A stretch of DNA of 64,000 bases, taken from NCBI GenBank assembly GCA_003013855.2, contig PVNU02001548.1:1922001-1986000 (forward strand), read 5' to 3'. The stretch is from Liriodendron chinense (taxonomy: Eukaryota > Streptophyta > Magnoliopsida > Magnoliales > Magnoliaceae). Made by a program: the position numbers and the translations under genes. This document shows, one piece after another, positions 11,806-22,500 of this stretch. Each line of letters begins with the position of its first letter. The stretch's first letter is position 1. A model generated the notes under the pieces. It saw only the letters and a list, made by a program, of their open reading frames with translations, was not told the origin of the DNA and did no database searches.

Positions 11806-13239
11806 AGGGAGATTAAAAAGTTCAAAAATATAAATTTTTTGTTGATAGATAATAATAAATAACTTTGAGGTGTTAAGTTAGTTTTGAAACGGGGCTTATA
11901 AAACTAAATAAAAAAAATGTTACTTTTTTACCCGCGTAAGGAGAGAGTTACTTATAGGTGGATCCAAACATGCCTAAAGGGATCCATTATTTTAGGACAA
12001 GCTCAACCCTGCAATCTCATCAAAACAGTATATCCAATAGGCCAAATGGCGAATTGGACATGGAGAGGTCACGTGATTTTCGGACAATCCTAACCTCAGG
12101 ATCAGTGGCGTGCAAACGAGCACTAAAAGATAAAGTGAGCCAGCAATGGCTCACATTCAGCAAGAAACAGTCCACCTTTTAAATGATCGGATAAGCCAAT
12201 CAAATAGGTTAACGATTTGAGGCCAATTATTGATTGGGACAGCAGGATTGCTTAGCTCGGATCACGATACGCATTGCACGTGTACAGCACAACACGCGAA
12301 TGCCCTGAATGTACATTTTCCCAATCACTCTTTAGCTTTTCCGAGTTGCGAAATGCGGCCTGTTTGGATGGGTAATCCCAATCTCCTATCTGAAAATCAC
12401 GGTTTTCAACCTGCCTTCAACTATAACTTCCCTGAATTAGCACGAGGTGTTTGTGGGAAGACATCCTGAAGGAAACTAGGTATGCATAATGTAGTTCCCG
12501 GCACGATGGCTCTGCTTGAAACTTGGCTTAGTGGACTCGAAATGTTTTCAGGTCAAGTTTCTTCCGAGGTGTCTCAATTGGGACTTCTTGAGCCTACATG
12601 AAAACTATGTTGGTTGAATATGACTCGGCATGACCCAATTGAGTCCCTCAGTAAAATGCTTTTTAGTAGTCGTAGTAGTAGTAATAATAATAATAATAAT
12701 AATACAAGCATTTGACAGGAGTCAAATCACTCTCTCATCAAACCATTTTTTATTACAGAAAAACAAACGGCATTTGATAGGAATTGCACTGGCAACCTAA
12801 GAACAATCCAAACAGCTTTAAAATTCAGTCACACAGTAAATACTTCCACTAAAGTCTTCTAGGCGACTTAACCCTGAGTAGTTGTTTTTTAATTTTTTCG
12901 AGTTTTTAACCTAGACGTGTGCATGCAAAGATCTGGCCATCCATGAAAGATCACGATGGTGTTCTCATCAAAAGATGGCCGCACATGTGGGCCCTACCTG
13001 ATCAAAAGCCCATGTATCACATACAACTCATTCTTGCTGCAAGTATCTTGTGTATGAGTCACTGCATTTGTATGAATTGTATGTAGTGGGTGGGGCCAGG
13101 GCCAGGCAAAATCAATATTTTGAATTGGCCTAGCATGCTTAGCCTAGACCAACCAAAATCCAGGCCTGAGGCTCACCCAGTGCTAGGCCTAATTGGAGGG
13201 TGCGGCCAGTAGTTAGCTAACACTAAGAACTCTGTCAAT
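11806..13239. other. Intronic sequence with a TAA/TAG microsatellite
   Basis: No coding sequence was recognised. A (TAG)n(TAA)n microsatellite lies at about 12664-12704. A GGCCTAG/CAGGCCTGAGG-rich patch at 13090-13200 resembles the MITE at 35952 but lacks matching ends. Confidence 0.55.
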
Positions 13240-13763
13240 TGTTGGGACTGCAGAAGCAATTCAGAGATGAACCAATCAAAGCAATCACAATTGCACCAAA
13301 CAAATCCAACCTGAGAAGGCATACGAATTTATGTGGAAAAACCCTTGCGGGAAAAAAACCACGGCATAAAGTGATAATCACTACAAATCAACCCGAAGAG
13401 AAAACCCTTACTTTTCCTCTCTCAAAACTCTTTCTCATGACTTAGAATGTGTAGGATACCCTAATCCCGCAATTACACCCACTTATATAGTAATAAACCG
13501 GAATTAGAAACAAAATACGCAAAACTGCGTAGAACAACGCGTAGCCATCGGTCGACCGAGCAAAGCTCGAAATAGTCTAGAGAGACAGAGAGAGAAAAAT
13601 CTGATTTTCGATCAATTGATCACCATGCTTCGGTCGCTCGACACTGTCCGAAAACAGTCCAACAAGCACTTGACCTATCCGAGGTATTTTTTTATCGATT
13701 AAGCTAAGACTGTCAGTCGAACAAAGCACCGTGATCAACATAAATCAAAAACATCAGTCAACA
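13240..13763 (-). repeat. copia 3' LTR
   Basis: The 524-bp LTR starts TGTTGGGACTG on the + strand and ends AGTCAACA, giving TG...CA ends with TGTTG/CAACA inverted termini. It has a TATA-like CTATATAAG on the - strand (about 13482-13490). Upstream of it in - strand order are the CG-rich palindrome CGGTCGACCG near 13548 and the related CGGTCGCTCGAC near 13631. Confidence 0.85.
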
Positions 13764-13807
13764 ATCTCTACCCTGGCTTTAATCCTCATGCTCCGTTTCT
13801 CCATCCT

Positions 13808-14350
13808 CTAAATATAATTTATCTCCATCATAGTTTGATTATCGCTTCTCGTGCACACTCCATCTTCGCCAGACCCAGAGAAGTCGAACTGAACTTTATA
13901 CTTCTCTACAAGGATCACCTTCATAAGCATGTCAGCTGGATTCATGCTCGTATGGATCTTCTCAAGAGTCACATCGCCTTCCTCAAGCACCAATCGGATA
14001 AAATGGTGACGCCCATCAATATGCTTGGTTCTAAAATGGTAAACCGAGTTTTTCGCCAAATTGATAGCACTTGCATTATCACAATTAACCAGCACGGCCT
14101 CTTGCTGAAGCCCCAACTGATTTATCATTCTCTTCAAAGAAACTGCTTCCTTGAATAGTTCCATCACTGCCATATACACAACTTTGGTTGTGGAAAAAGT
14201 CATTACAGACTGAAGCTTCGACATCCAACTAATTACTCCATCCACTAGCACAAACGAGTAACCACAAGTCGACCTTTTGCTATCCACACTGTCTGCGTAA
14301 TCTAAATCCAAACAGTCTGCCAATTTGCCCTCTAATTTCTCAAATGTCAA
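13808..14350 (-). pseudogene. copia RNase H domain
   Basis: The 180-codon reading begins in the RT-RNase H connection. It shows LDLDYADSVDSKRSTCGY (usual Y.DADWAG...RKSTSGY), then STTKVVYMAV and VNCDNASAINLAKN, ending with FRTKHIDGRHHFIR and NPADMLMKV. RNase H removes the RNA template during cDNA synthesis. The catalytic glutamate of the TEAEY motif is valine here (TKVVY), so the enzyme is predicted dead even though the frame is open. Confidence 0.9.
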
Positions 14351-14359
14351 GATGTGGTG

Positions 14360-14660
14360 CTACGTACCTCGAATATACCAAAGTAGGCATTTCAATGCCA
14401 CCAGTGTTGCTTGTCTTCTTAGAGCATATTCCATTCCAAGCCCAATTTTCCCTAGTTCCAAGAAATAGTTTTGTTGTCCTTGGTGGGTTAACATGTTTCC
14501 TTAATATACTCCCTGTTTCACACGTGACTTCAACTCATGTGCAGGCTTATCAACGACAAGAGCAGGAAGCACCTTCCCTTTCTCCTCCTCCTGTTTCTCG
14601 ACTTGCAGTCAATCCTCCCCCTCCAGATGTACATGATCTGCTCATATATCCCATCCTCCA
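14360..14660 (+). pseudogene. copia integrase C-terminal/linker scrap, + strand
   Basis: An open stretch of 107 codons contains FLEHIPFQAQ and then HVQAYQRQEQEAPSLSPPP followed by VNPPPPDVHDL. This resembles the proline-rich linker between integrase and reverse transcriptase of plant copia elements (FE..PF...; YQRR...P; PPPD). It runs opposite to the neighbouring RNase H fragment, so it comes from a different insertion. The match is to the general pattern only. Confidence 0.45.
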
Positions 14661-14811
14661 AAACTAGTCATTTTCTCTATCAAGAATGTATAGGTGATCT
14701 TCAATAGGTTTATTTTTATTACCTTCCATGTATATCCATTTTCATTACTTTCCAATTTCGATTTATACTCATTCTTTCATTGTTTACACAATGTATTCCT
14801 TTATTTAAACG

Positions 14812-15031
14812 CTATTTGGGATAAAACAATATAGAGAAAACAATAGGAGCAATTTCTAATATCTCTCTAGGTACAAGTTCCGTAAGTATCTTACACTTTG
14901 TTCGACAACACATGGTTGGACTAGCATTTCTATAAAATTTCCCTTTTAATTTAGGTGGTACACAACGATCACATAAGACTCTAGAGGCACTCTCTATTTC
15001 ATTCACCTCACTTGAGTTCTATGGGCAACAT
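14812..15031 (-). pseudogene. RTE-clade LINE, reverse transcriptase C-terminal piece
   Basis: On the - strand the reading runs VAHRTQVR.MK, then ESASRVLCDRCVPPKLKGKF and YRNASPTMCC, and ends with a VPREILEIAPI segment. These match the conserved C-terminal region of plant RTE reverse transcriptase (HRIQAGWMKWR.ASGVLCD, P.KLKGKFYR.A.RP.MLYG.E, REILEIAPI). Two tryptophan codons have become stops. The piece ends exactly where the gypsy LTR begins at 15032. It is probably the same LINE copy as the endonuclease at 16461-17298 and 22417-22500, separated by the gypsy insertion and a deletion. Confidence 0.8.
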
Positions 15032-15946
15032 TGATGCGGACATCTAACCTTCAAAGTCTATCGGCAAAGAAAACGCCCACTACAAACACCTTCCTTGTGG
15101 TTAGGCGATGATTGAGGAGCATTGAAGACCCTACGCACGTGATTTGGCACATAGAAGACACGTGTGTAGGATGGAAGAAGACCCGACTGAAGGAATGGAA
15201 GAATGCTTGACTGAAGGTGGCCAGGCGCCCGGCCAAATTTGTCACTGGGCGCCCGAAATTCTGAGATTTTTAAGATTTTATTGCTAGACGTTTTTGGTCC
15301 TGGCCGGGCGCCCAACCCCCGCACGAACTGTTTTTTTTTTTTTTTTGGATTTTTTTCTACTTGATTTTTAGGGGATATTTTGGTACTTTTAAGTTTTTTT
15401 ATTGCTTATTTAAGTGGGCTAAGCCCTAAAAACGAGATTAGTTGATTATTAATGAAAAAACAATCCTCTTTGGTGGCTTCTCTCTTCTCTCTCTCATCGT
15501 GGTTCTTCTCTTTCCTTAATCTTCTTCTTCTAACTTTTTCTTGTGCCTCTCCAAATTCTTCAAGGTAATTATTTTCTTTTTTCGATTTTCCAGTTTTGCT
15601 AATCCTTCCTTGATCAAACCTTGAGAATCGATCTAAATCCTAAACCTCCAAATTCTCAAATCCTTAATCCGAGAAACTTCCTGATTCTTCAAACTAGTGA
15701 TCTTCATTGATCGATTGGGTATGACCATGCAAGATCGGGAGGTCTCATCCCTCGTCGGATCCAACCTAAGTAATAATTGAATTCCATACTTCATGGTTGT
15801 GATGATGGCCCGCCCCATTGCATGTTTCCTTTATGATTTTCTCAGTTATGATGATTAATGCTAGAATTTTAGATTAGTATTGCCTTTTATTTCCGCTGAA
15901 TAATTGTGTTTATAAACATGCATCATAATTTGGTCATCCTACATCA
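15032..15946 (+). repeat. Gypsy 5' LTR
   Basis: The LTR is 915 bp, beginning TGATGCGGAC and ending TCCTACATCA. GGGCGCCCG-type palindromes (GGCGCCCGGCC, GGGCGCCCGAAA, CCGGGCGCCCAA) occupy 15224-15318. The TATA-like CTTATTTAAGTGGG is at about 15405-15417. An ATTAATGAAAA and CT-rich leader follow, as in the 38412 copy. Confidence 0.85.
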
Positions 15947-15950
15947 AATT

Positions 15951-15962
15951 TGTTATCAGAGA
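15951..15962 (+). other. Primer-binding site (initiator tRNA-Met)
   Basis: TGTTATCAGAGA lies 4 bp after the LTR. It matches the canonical TGGTATCAGAGC at 10 of 12 positions. Confidence 0.7.
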
Positions 15963-16283
15963 ATAGGCTTGCATGGTTTTGTCTAGATCGAGTTATCAAA
16001 TTAGGGTTTTGATTTTTAGGTCTAATTTAGGAAAGTTTCAGATTTAGAAAATTTTCGATTTTAGAAACTTTTCAATTTTAGAAAGTTTCTTGATTTTGAA
16101 AATTTTCAGATTTGAGTCGCATCATCTAGAATTAATTAGTGTCAATTCATTGCAGTTTAAATTCATCGCATTCATATTGTGAGTCATCCAGTCCATAAAG
16201 TCGAGTTTAGGAAGAACCTAGTACAAGTCCTCTGTTGTGTGCCCATTCATTTTGGTCATGGTTTTGGATTACGCATCACTACC

Positions 16284-16460
16284 ATGAATCAGGATCAGAT
16301 TCTGGAGGCTTTGGCCATCATATCTCGATGTCTGAACAACATTGAAAACCATTTTAGACAATCCTTCCAGAATCTCAACGACAACTTAGAGGCATTTAAC
16401 CAGACTAGCCTTAACTATGGAAAAGAGGATCAACATCATGCCTTGGTGAACGTCAGCCAT
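16284..16460 (+). pseudogene. Gypsy gag N-terminus, truncated
   Basis: The ATG at 16284 opens MNQDQILEALAIISRCLNNI and continues with a helical, charged N-terminus ending in LNYGKEDQ. It lies 320 bp after the primer-binding site, where a gag start is expected. I recognise no capsid motif in so short a piece. The open frame continues to 16490, but the last codons belong to the LINE on the opposite strand. Confidence 0.5.
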
Positions 16461-17298
16461 CTTATAATAGATCTTTTGTTACTTTCCTAATACAGTCAGC
16501 TATCTTATTCCAAATAACATTTACTTTCTTGACATTTCACTTTCCTTCTTCCATCAATTATTACGTAATACTATTTTTTCTCCTTTTAAATCTACCACGT
16601 AGTTTTTTGACAAGTATTCACTCGTTTTCTTCTCTCTTAATCTAAACATTCATTAATTACCATATTAACGTATATTGCATAGTTAAACTTTCTCCTGATA
16701 CAATCTTGTAGTCCTTACATATTTATTGTTCCATCTTCCTATGTAGAAAATAAAAATTTATTTGGCTTGTATATTATCCACTTTCATGAGATTAGAAGTT
16801 CATTCTCTTTTTAAAAATTGTGTTTGCTAGAGCTAGAATCTTCCCTCATATAAAATCTCTCAAAACAATATTCCCCATGTGCTCACTTATATCCTTTAAT
16901 TTCTTTTTCTACATGATCACTTAAGTTTCCTACAAATATCCTCTCCGTTCATAATTCCTTGTGTTAGTCCATCCATATCCTCCTGGAATTATTTCTTACA
17001 ACACATGCACTAATAACATTGAACTCCCCTCCTATTCTATTAATAAAATTCTATTACATACTCTTTTAACATCTACAACTTTATTCTTTAAATATTCACC
17101 TACCACTATTCCTTTGCATTTTTATTATTGTTCTTTCTTATATACCAAAGTTGTTAGCCATCAATTTGTCTAGTGTTGGCCACTTTCCAATTGGTCTCTT
17201 GAGTGCAAGCTATGTTAAATTTCTTTTGTTTCATCGTATCTATGGACTCTATACTCTTACTTATCAATCTTCTCATATTCCATGAGGCAAGATGAATC
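16461..17298 (-). pseudogene. RTE-clade LINE endonuclease, main part
   Basis: The - strand encodes the AP-endonuclease domain of a plant RTE LINE, which nicks the target for target-primed reverse transcription. From 17298 leftward it reads IHLASWNMRRLISKSIESID, then FNIACTQETNWK (catalytic QET block) and QIDG.QLWYIRKNN. Further left are VVDVKRVCNRILLI, FNVISA, LANTIFKKR, CKDYKIVSGESLTMQY and IWNKIADCIRKVTKDLL. Multiple stops show decay. The reading is broken between AAG and ATT by the copia element at 17299-22416 and resumes in frame beyond it. Confidence 0.85.
17294..17298. repeat. Target-site duplication, left copy (GAATC)
   Basis: GAATC precedes the copia LTR and is repeated exactly at 22417-22421 after the other LTR. 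Confidence 0.95.
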
Positions 17299-17873
17299 TG
17301 TTGCGCAGCACGCCAACAACGTCGGTGAACCGAGATCCAATCTCTGGTCTCGCCAACAAACGATAAATAAGAAGAAATAACAACTAGAAGAGGAATTCAA
17401 ACAAACCAACAATCCACAAGATATAATTTACGTGGAAAAACCCCAACAAGGGTAAAAAACTACAGGTGCAAACTTCCACTATGAAGAAAATGAAATTACA
17501 AGCAATACACTTACCTTCTCCGATACTCCCATGCACAGAGATGGCCCTTTTTGTTAACCTCTCGCCTCTTTCTCACCTTGGATGTATAGAAACCCTAATC
17601 TCATGGCCTAATCCCGAGTAACAACCCTTTATATAGTAAAACACGGAAATAGAACCCAAAATAGGAAAGCCTGCAAAACAGTTCGTGGCCGGTTGGGCGC
17701 TCGGTCAGGCTTGGTCGGGTGCCCGACCAATACAAAATGTGTCCAGCGTGTTCTGGGGAAATTTGCCCAAATATCTGGTGTCCGACCAGGCTTGGTCGGG
17801 CGCCTGGTCCACTAATCGTCGGGCGTCCAACCACCTCCTGGCAGGCTGGTGTGATTGGCTCCACACCTTAACA
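17299..17873 (-). repeat. copia 3' LTR (left copy)
   Basis: The 575-bp LTR begins TGTTGCGCAGCACG and ends ACCTTAACA on the + strand. The - strand TATA box CTATATAAAGG is at about 17627-17638. CG-rich imperfect palindromes (GGTCGGGTGCCCGACC and relatives) fill 17690-17830, upstream of the TATA in transcription order. Confidence 0.95.
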
Positions 17874-17890
17874 ATCTCCCACTTGGAGAC
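17874..17890 (-). other. Polypurine tract of the copia element
   Basis: On the - strand this reads GTCTCCAAGTGGGAGAT directly before the 3' LTR. It is the usual plus-strand primer position, with the common copia wording AGTGGGAGAT. Confidence 0.85.
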
Positions 17891-17941
17891 ATCACCATAG
17901 TCCTTCGTCTTCTGCATCCGGAGTGTACCACCTCTTTGTCT

Positions 17942-18563
17942 TCAAGCCTGAAGACCAATCAAAGCTGAACAGGGCTTCAGCTTTTCCCATGTAACCACCT
18001 TGGTCAACATATCCGCAGGGTTCTCACTTGTATGGATCTTCTCCAGCGCAATCGATCTATCTTCCAATAACGAACGTATGAAGTAATATCTGATGTCAAT
18101 ATGCTTGGTCCTTGAATTAAAAGGCTGAATTCTTGGCCAAGTGTATTGCACTTTGACTGTCACTGTACAGCTTGCAATCTGCTTGCTTCTTCCCCAATTC
18201 TTTCATAAAACCTTGCATTCACACTATCTCCTTGCACGCTTTTGTAGCCGTAACATACTCTGTTTTCGTTGTACTGATGGACATTATCTTCTGTAACTAA
18301 GAGACCCAACTGACTGCAGCACTACCCAGAGTAAAGACATACTCTGTAGTGCTCCTTCTGCTGTCAATATCCCTTGGCAAATCTGAATTGACGTAACCTT
18401 GTAGCTTGATTTTCGATCCTTTATAACACAGCCCCACATCCATAGTACCTACCAGGTATCTGTGGATCCACTCCACAGCTTCCCAATATTCCTTCCCGGG
18501 GTTGTTCATGAACCTGTTAACAGCTCCCACTGCTTGAGCAATATCTGGCCTCGTGTTCACCAT
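17942..18563 (-). pseudogene. copia RNase H, damaged
   Basis: There are two open pieces. The 18563-18297 piece reads MVNTRPDIAQAVGAVNRFMN, then HRYLVGTMDVGLCYKG and YVNSDLPRDIDSRRSTTEY, the usual RT-to-RNase H link and first catalytic aspartate region (Y.DSD.A.D.D.RRST). The 18163-17942 piece holds RTKHIDIRYYFIR and NPADMLTKV. Between them the reading is shifted. TTKTEYV-like remains are visible at about 18260. The terminal frame ends about 70 bp before the polypurine tract. Confidence 0.9.
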
Positions 18564-18566
18564 AGC

Positions 18567-19439
18567 TTACATGAAGCTCCCTATAGCTGACGCATAAGAG
18601 ACTTTTGTCATGTAGTCCCGTTCTTCCTGCGTCTTCGCATCTTGCTCCTTAGAAAGCTTGAAGTGATTGGTTAATGGAGTGTTAACCGGCTTAACACCTC
18701 TCATACTAAATCGATCAAGTACCTTGGCTATGTACTCTGCTTGTGACAAAACTTGTTTTCCCTGTCACGTTTTATCCTCATGCTTAGGATTTGTTTTGCA
18801 GTTCCTAAATCTCTCATGGCAAATTCTTTAGATAGTTGCCTTTTGAGATTTGAGATGTCCTTCATGCTTAATCCGGCTATAAGCATATCATCAATGTAGA
18901 GTAAAAAAATGATGTACGACGTATCAAACTTCTTCAAATAACAACAGTGGTCTGCATGACATTTCCTAAACCCGTTTCTCGTCATAAACTGTCGAACTTT
19001 TTCTGTCTCGGGGCTTGCTTCAGGCTATATACTCTTTTTCAGTCTACACCCCTTGTTCTCCTTTCCTGGTGCCACATATCTTGTCAGCTGAAGCACATAT
19101 ATCTCTTCTTCAAGGTCCCAATGAAGAAAGATTGTCTTAACATCTAGCTGCTCTAGATGTAGATCCTCTGTCGTCACTATACTCAAGACCATACGAATCG
19201 TAGACATTTTCACCACTGGTGAAAAATATTTCCACCACTGGTGAAAATATTTCAGTGAAATCGATACCTGTTTTTTGTTGGATCCTTTTCACATCCAATC
19301 TGGCCTTGTACAACTTCGAACCATCGTGCTCCTCTTTCAGTCTATAAACCCACTTGTTATGAAGAGCTTTCTTACCCTTAGGTAGAGTAATGAGCTCCCA
19401 CATACGATTGGACTCAAGAGAGTCCATCACATCATCCAT
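18567..19439 (-). pseudogene. copia reverse transcriptase, frameshifted
   Basis: Three overlapping frames cover the enzyme. The 19439-19137 piece has MDSLESNRMWELITLPKGKK, the KWVYRLK motif and GIDFTEIFSPVV. The 19216-19025 piece has MVLSIVTTEDLHLEQLDVKT, where the usual TAFLHG follows as TIFLHW. The 18985-18567 pieces include FLLYIDDMLIAG with intact catalytic YIDD, then MRDLGTAKQILSMRI. A tandem copy of the phrase CCACTGGTGAAAATATTT at 19213-19252 accounts for the first frameshift. The active-site motif survives but the protein could not be made as one chain. Confidence 0.92.
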
Positions 19440-19478
19440 CGCCTGCTCCCACTTAACCCATGTATTTGACCGTAGTGC

Positions 19479-20544
19479 CTACTCAAAACATTTTGGTTCA
19501 CCATTATCTGTTAGCAGTAGATAATTTAAGGAGGGTGAGTATCGGACCTTGGGTCTCCTCTCCCGAGTAGACCTCCTTACAACCGGTGTCTGCGGCTCTA
19601 CCTCATCATGTTCCTGTGCATGTTGATCCTGTGGCACTATAACACTTGTGTCCGGTAACTCTTCCAACTCTACGAATTCTTTCTCATCGGCCTTATTCTG
19701 TTTTTGTTGCGCATTGTCCTTATGCATCACTTTTTCATTGAAGACTACGTCCTTACTTATGATGATTTTTCGATTCTCTGTGTTCCAAAACCGGTAGCTA
19801 AAATCATGCTGCTCGTAGCCTATAAACGTGCACTTATTGAACTTCACATCTAGCTTATTTCTGTGCTCTGCATCAATGTGAACATATGAAGTGCAACCGA
19901 ACACTCTGAGATGTGCAAGGTTCACTTCTTTCCCAGTCCATGTTTCTTCTGGTAACCCACCATTTAATGGTGCGAGGGACTTCTATTTATGATATATACG
20001 GCAGTATTCATAGCATCTGCCCAAAATGTATTGGGCAACCTTGCATGTAACCTCATGCCCCTGGCGCGCTCAAGGATGGTCTTGTTAATGCGCTCAGCCA
20101 CACCGTTCTGCTGCGGTGTCTCTGGAATCGTTTTCTGAAGTTTGATTCTATCTGCAGCACAATACTCCTCAAACCTCTTATCACAATACTCTCCCCCATT
20201 ATCTGATCTAAGACATTTTATTATTTTACCTGTCTCGTTTTTTACTATTACTTTCCACTTCTTAAATACATTGAATACATCAGATTTGTGCTTTAATAAA
20301 TAGACCACAGTTTTCTACTAGCATCATCAATGAAGGAAACAAAGTAATGTGAACCACCAAGAGATGGTACCTGTGCCGGTCCCCACACGTCAGTGTGTAT
20401 AAGCTCCAACAGATGCGTCTTTGGAGGGCGTCCTGTTTTCTTGAAACTTACCCTCTTTTGCTTGCCATACACGCAGTCCTCGCATAATTTGAAATCGGTA
20501 GACTTTAGCCCTGGTAGCTTCCCTTTTGACAATAGCACTTTCAT
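19479..20544 (-). pseudogene. copia integrase, in pieces
   Basis: From 20544 leftward: CEDCVYGKQKRVSFKK (pre-integrase zinc-binding end), then LIHTDVWGP and FVSFIDDASRK with the first catalytic aspartate. Next come CLRSDNGGEY with the second and PQQNGVAERINKTILERAR with the catalytic glutamate, so the D,D-35-E triad is present. The C-terminal part (19925-19479) has HLRVFGCTSYVHI, KCTFIGY and STRERRPKVRYSPSLNYLL. Integrase inserts the cDNA into the genome. Frame breaks at about 20300 and 19950 separate otherwise well-preserved segments. Confidence 0.93.
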
Positions 20545-20699
20545 CCCTTTCTCACTTGTGTTCGAACCTCTGATGCCATAACTATCCGTTCATTCCAGTT
20601 GATGCGACTGCGAGTGAGCTATACGATCCGGAAGTCACGTACAAAGTACCTTCTTTCTTGTCTCGAGATAATACCAAGGCACCTTTTGTGACCTTCCAT

Positions 20700-21828
20700 G
20701 CATCGCTCATGAATGTTGTCTCATATCTAGTATCAGCTAACTACCACACTGAGATCAAGTTCCTTCTCAAACTTGGTACATGTTTGACATTCTTCAACTT
20801 CATAATCATTTCATCTTTCTGACTTATGTGAACGTCTCCTTTGCCAACAATACTGCACGGCTCATCATCGCGTAGGTAGATTCTTCCGAAGTCACCTGAC
20901 ACATAATCACAAAGAACTTCTTTCGATGAAGTGGCATGAAACGAAGCACCCGAATCTATAACCTAAGACTCATTCCGTGCATCAAGAGACAAGATCAATG
21001 CCTCTGTGTTATTCTCTTCAGATAGATTCATTGAATCCTTCCCACCCTGAGAGCTTCCTTCTTATTTTTTAAGCGCCTTGCAATCACGCTTCATGTGCCC
21101 CTTCTTCCCGCAATGCCAACACCCGTCCTTGTCTTTCAATCCTTTGGACTTATTCCTCGACTTAGAATGCCCGTGTTTATTGCCACCTTTGTTTGAAGAT
21201 CTTTCTCTTCCTTCAACGTTTAGAGCATTATCGGAATCTCCTGAAACTCCTGATGCCTTCTAGATTCTTCGTTGAGAATTAGACCGGCTACATTATCAAA
21301 TTTCAACTTTGTCGTTCTTGAGGAATTGCTCACGGCAATCACCAAACCATCTCAACTGTCTAGCAAACTGGACAAGATCAATAGTGCCCTGACCTCGTCA
21401 TCAGAAGTGATACCAACGGATTCCAATTGGCTCGTGACTGTATTGAACTCGTTTAGATGTTCAGTTACGCCCCCACCATCTAACATCTTTATGTTGAATA
21501 GCCGTTTCATAAGATGAACTTCTGTAGGACATCGAGGGTTTCTTATACATCGTAGTCAAAGCTTACATTAATTCTTTTGTGGTCTTTACTTTGGATATAT
21601 TGAAGGTGACGCTCTTAGACAAAGAAAGTCGGATCATTCCTAAAGCCTTCTGATCCACTAAAGCCCATTCATCATCTATCATCTTTTCCTTCTAGAGGAA
21701 TATAAATGTCCTTCTAATACAGATAATCCTCCATTTGCATCTTCTAGAAGGAAAAGTTTGGACCATCAAACTTCTCAATTCTAGTTTTCCCTTCCTTTGT
21801 CATCGCTCCCACTTGAACTAAACCAATA
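20700..21828 (-). pseudogene. copia gag, zinc knuckle and protease, decayed
   Basis: The gag part (about 21828-21130) reads HLMKRLFNIKMLDGGGVTEH, then LNEFNTVTSQLESVGI and ALLILSSLLDSWD, the UBN2 capsid domain. The zinc knuckle CWHCGKKGHMKRDC follows at about 21123-21080 (CX2CX4HX4C). The protease (about 20975-20750) has VIDSGASFHATSSKEVL with the DSGAS active site and then VKHVPSLRRNLISV. Stops and shifts interrupt gag. This is the 5' end of the element, adjoining the primer-binding site. Confidence 0.85.
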
Positions 21829-21840
21829 GCTCTAATACCA
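21829..21840 (-). other. Primer-binding site of the copia element
   Basis: The - strand reads TGGTATTAGAGC. It has one mismatch to the initiator tRNA-Met site TGGTATCAGAGC and lies two bases inside the 5' LTR. Confidence 0.93.
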
Positions 21841-21842
21841 GT

Positions 21843-22416
21843 TGTTGCGCAGCACGCCAACAACGCCGGTGAACCAAGATCCAATCTCCGGTCTCACCCA
21901 CGAATGATAAACAAGAAGAAATAACAACTAGAAGAGGAATTCAAATAAACCAACAATCCACAAGACAAAATTTACGTGGAAAAACCCCAACAAGGGTAAA
22001 AAAAACCACGGGTGCAAACTTCCACTATGAAGAAAACGAAATTACAAACATTACACTTACCTTATCCGATGCTCCCACGCACAGAGATGGCCCTTTTTGT
22101 TAACCTCTCGCCTCTTTCTCACTTTGGACGTATAGAAATCCTAATCCCATGGACTAATCCCGTGTTACAACCCTTTATATAGTGAAACAAGGAAATAGAA
22201 CCCAAATAGGAAAGCCCGCAAAACAGTTCGCGGCCAGTCGGGCGCCCGGTTAGGCTTTGGTCGGGCGCTCGACCAATACAAAATGTGTCCAGCATGTTCG
22301 GGGGAAATCTGCCCGAATATCGATCGTCTGACCAAACTTGGTCGGGTGCCCGCCCTGGGCACCGGGCGCCCAACCACCTCCTATCAGGCTGGTGTGATTG
22401 GCTCCACACCTCAACA
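21843..22416 (-). repeat. copia 5' LTR (right copy)
   Basis: The 574-bp LTR has TGTTGCGC and CTCAACA ends on the + strand. The - strand TATA box CTATATAAAGG is at about 22173-22184. CG-rich palindromes (GGGCGCCCGG, GGGCGCTCGACC, CGGGCGCCC) lie at 22237-22372. Confidence 0.95.
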
Positions 22417-22500
22417 GAATCTTATTCTCCTGGACTAACTTCTTTATCCGCGCACATCCAAAATGGCACGTCCACAACATTCGTATAACATTGGTTTTTA
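22417..22500 (-). pseudogene. RTE-clade LINE endonuclease, N-terminal piece
   Basis: The - strand reads CHFGCARIKKLVQENKI and joins in frame with HLASWNM at 17293 once the copia element and one GAATC copy are removed. This shows that the copia inserted into an existing LINE frame. Nothing recognisable remains of the LINE right of about 22500. Confidence 0.8.

Larger units (their letters stand above)
13240..14350 (-). mobile_element. Truncated copia element: 3' LTR plus RNase H
   Basis: On the - strand a copia RNase H (14350-13808) is followed by a purine-rich tract (13774-13764) and an LTR beginning TGTTG (complement of CAACA at 13763) and ending at 13240. Everything upstream of RNase H is missing. 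The element is cut at about 14350, where an unrelated + strand copia scrap begins. No TSD can be tested because the 5' LTR is absent. Confidence 0.85.
15032..16460 (+). mobile_element. Gypsy-type element, 5' LTR and start of gag only
   Basis: A 5' LTR, a primer-binding site and the start of a gag-like frame lie on the + strand. The element then stops abruptly at about 16460, where RTE LINE sequence resumes. Pol and the 3' LTR are lost. The LTR family is the same as the solo LTR at 38412-39337 (same TGATGCGGAC start, CCTACATCA end and internal order). The 5 bp before the LTR are AACAT. The missing 3' side prevents a TSD test. Confidence 0.8.
17299..22416 (-). mobile_element. Complete Ty1/copia retrotransposon (5118 bp)
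   Basis: The element has two LTRs (17299-17873 and 21843-22416), a primer-binding site (21829-21840), a polypurine tract (17874-17890) and perfect 5-bp TSDs GAATC. On the - strand it carries gag, zinc knuckle, protease, integrase, reverse transcriptase and RNase H in copia order. Frames are broken in several places, so it is structurally complete but not autonomous now. By eye the LTRs differ at roughly 10% of positions, mostly C/T transitions, which suggests an old, methylated insertion. It sits inside the endonuclease frame of an RTE LINE. Confidence 0.95.

Noticed and set aside
13081..13205. Relative of the 132-bp MITE at 35952
   Set aside because: It shares GGCCTAG/CAGGCC wording but has no TAGGGCT-type ends or duplication.
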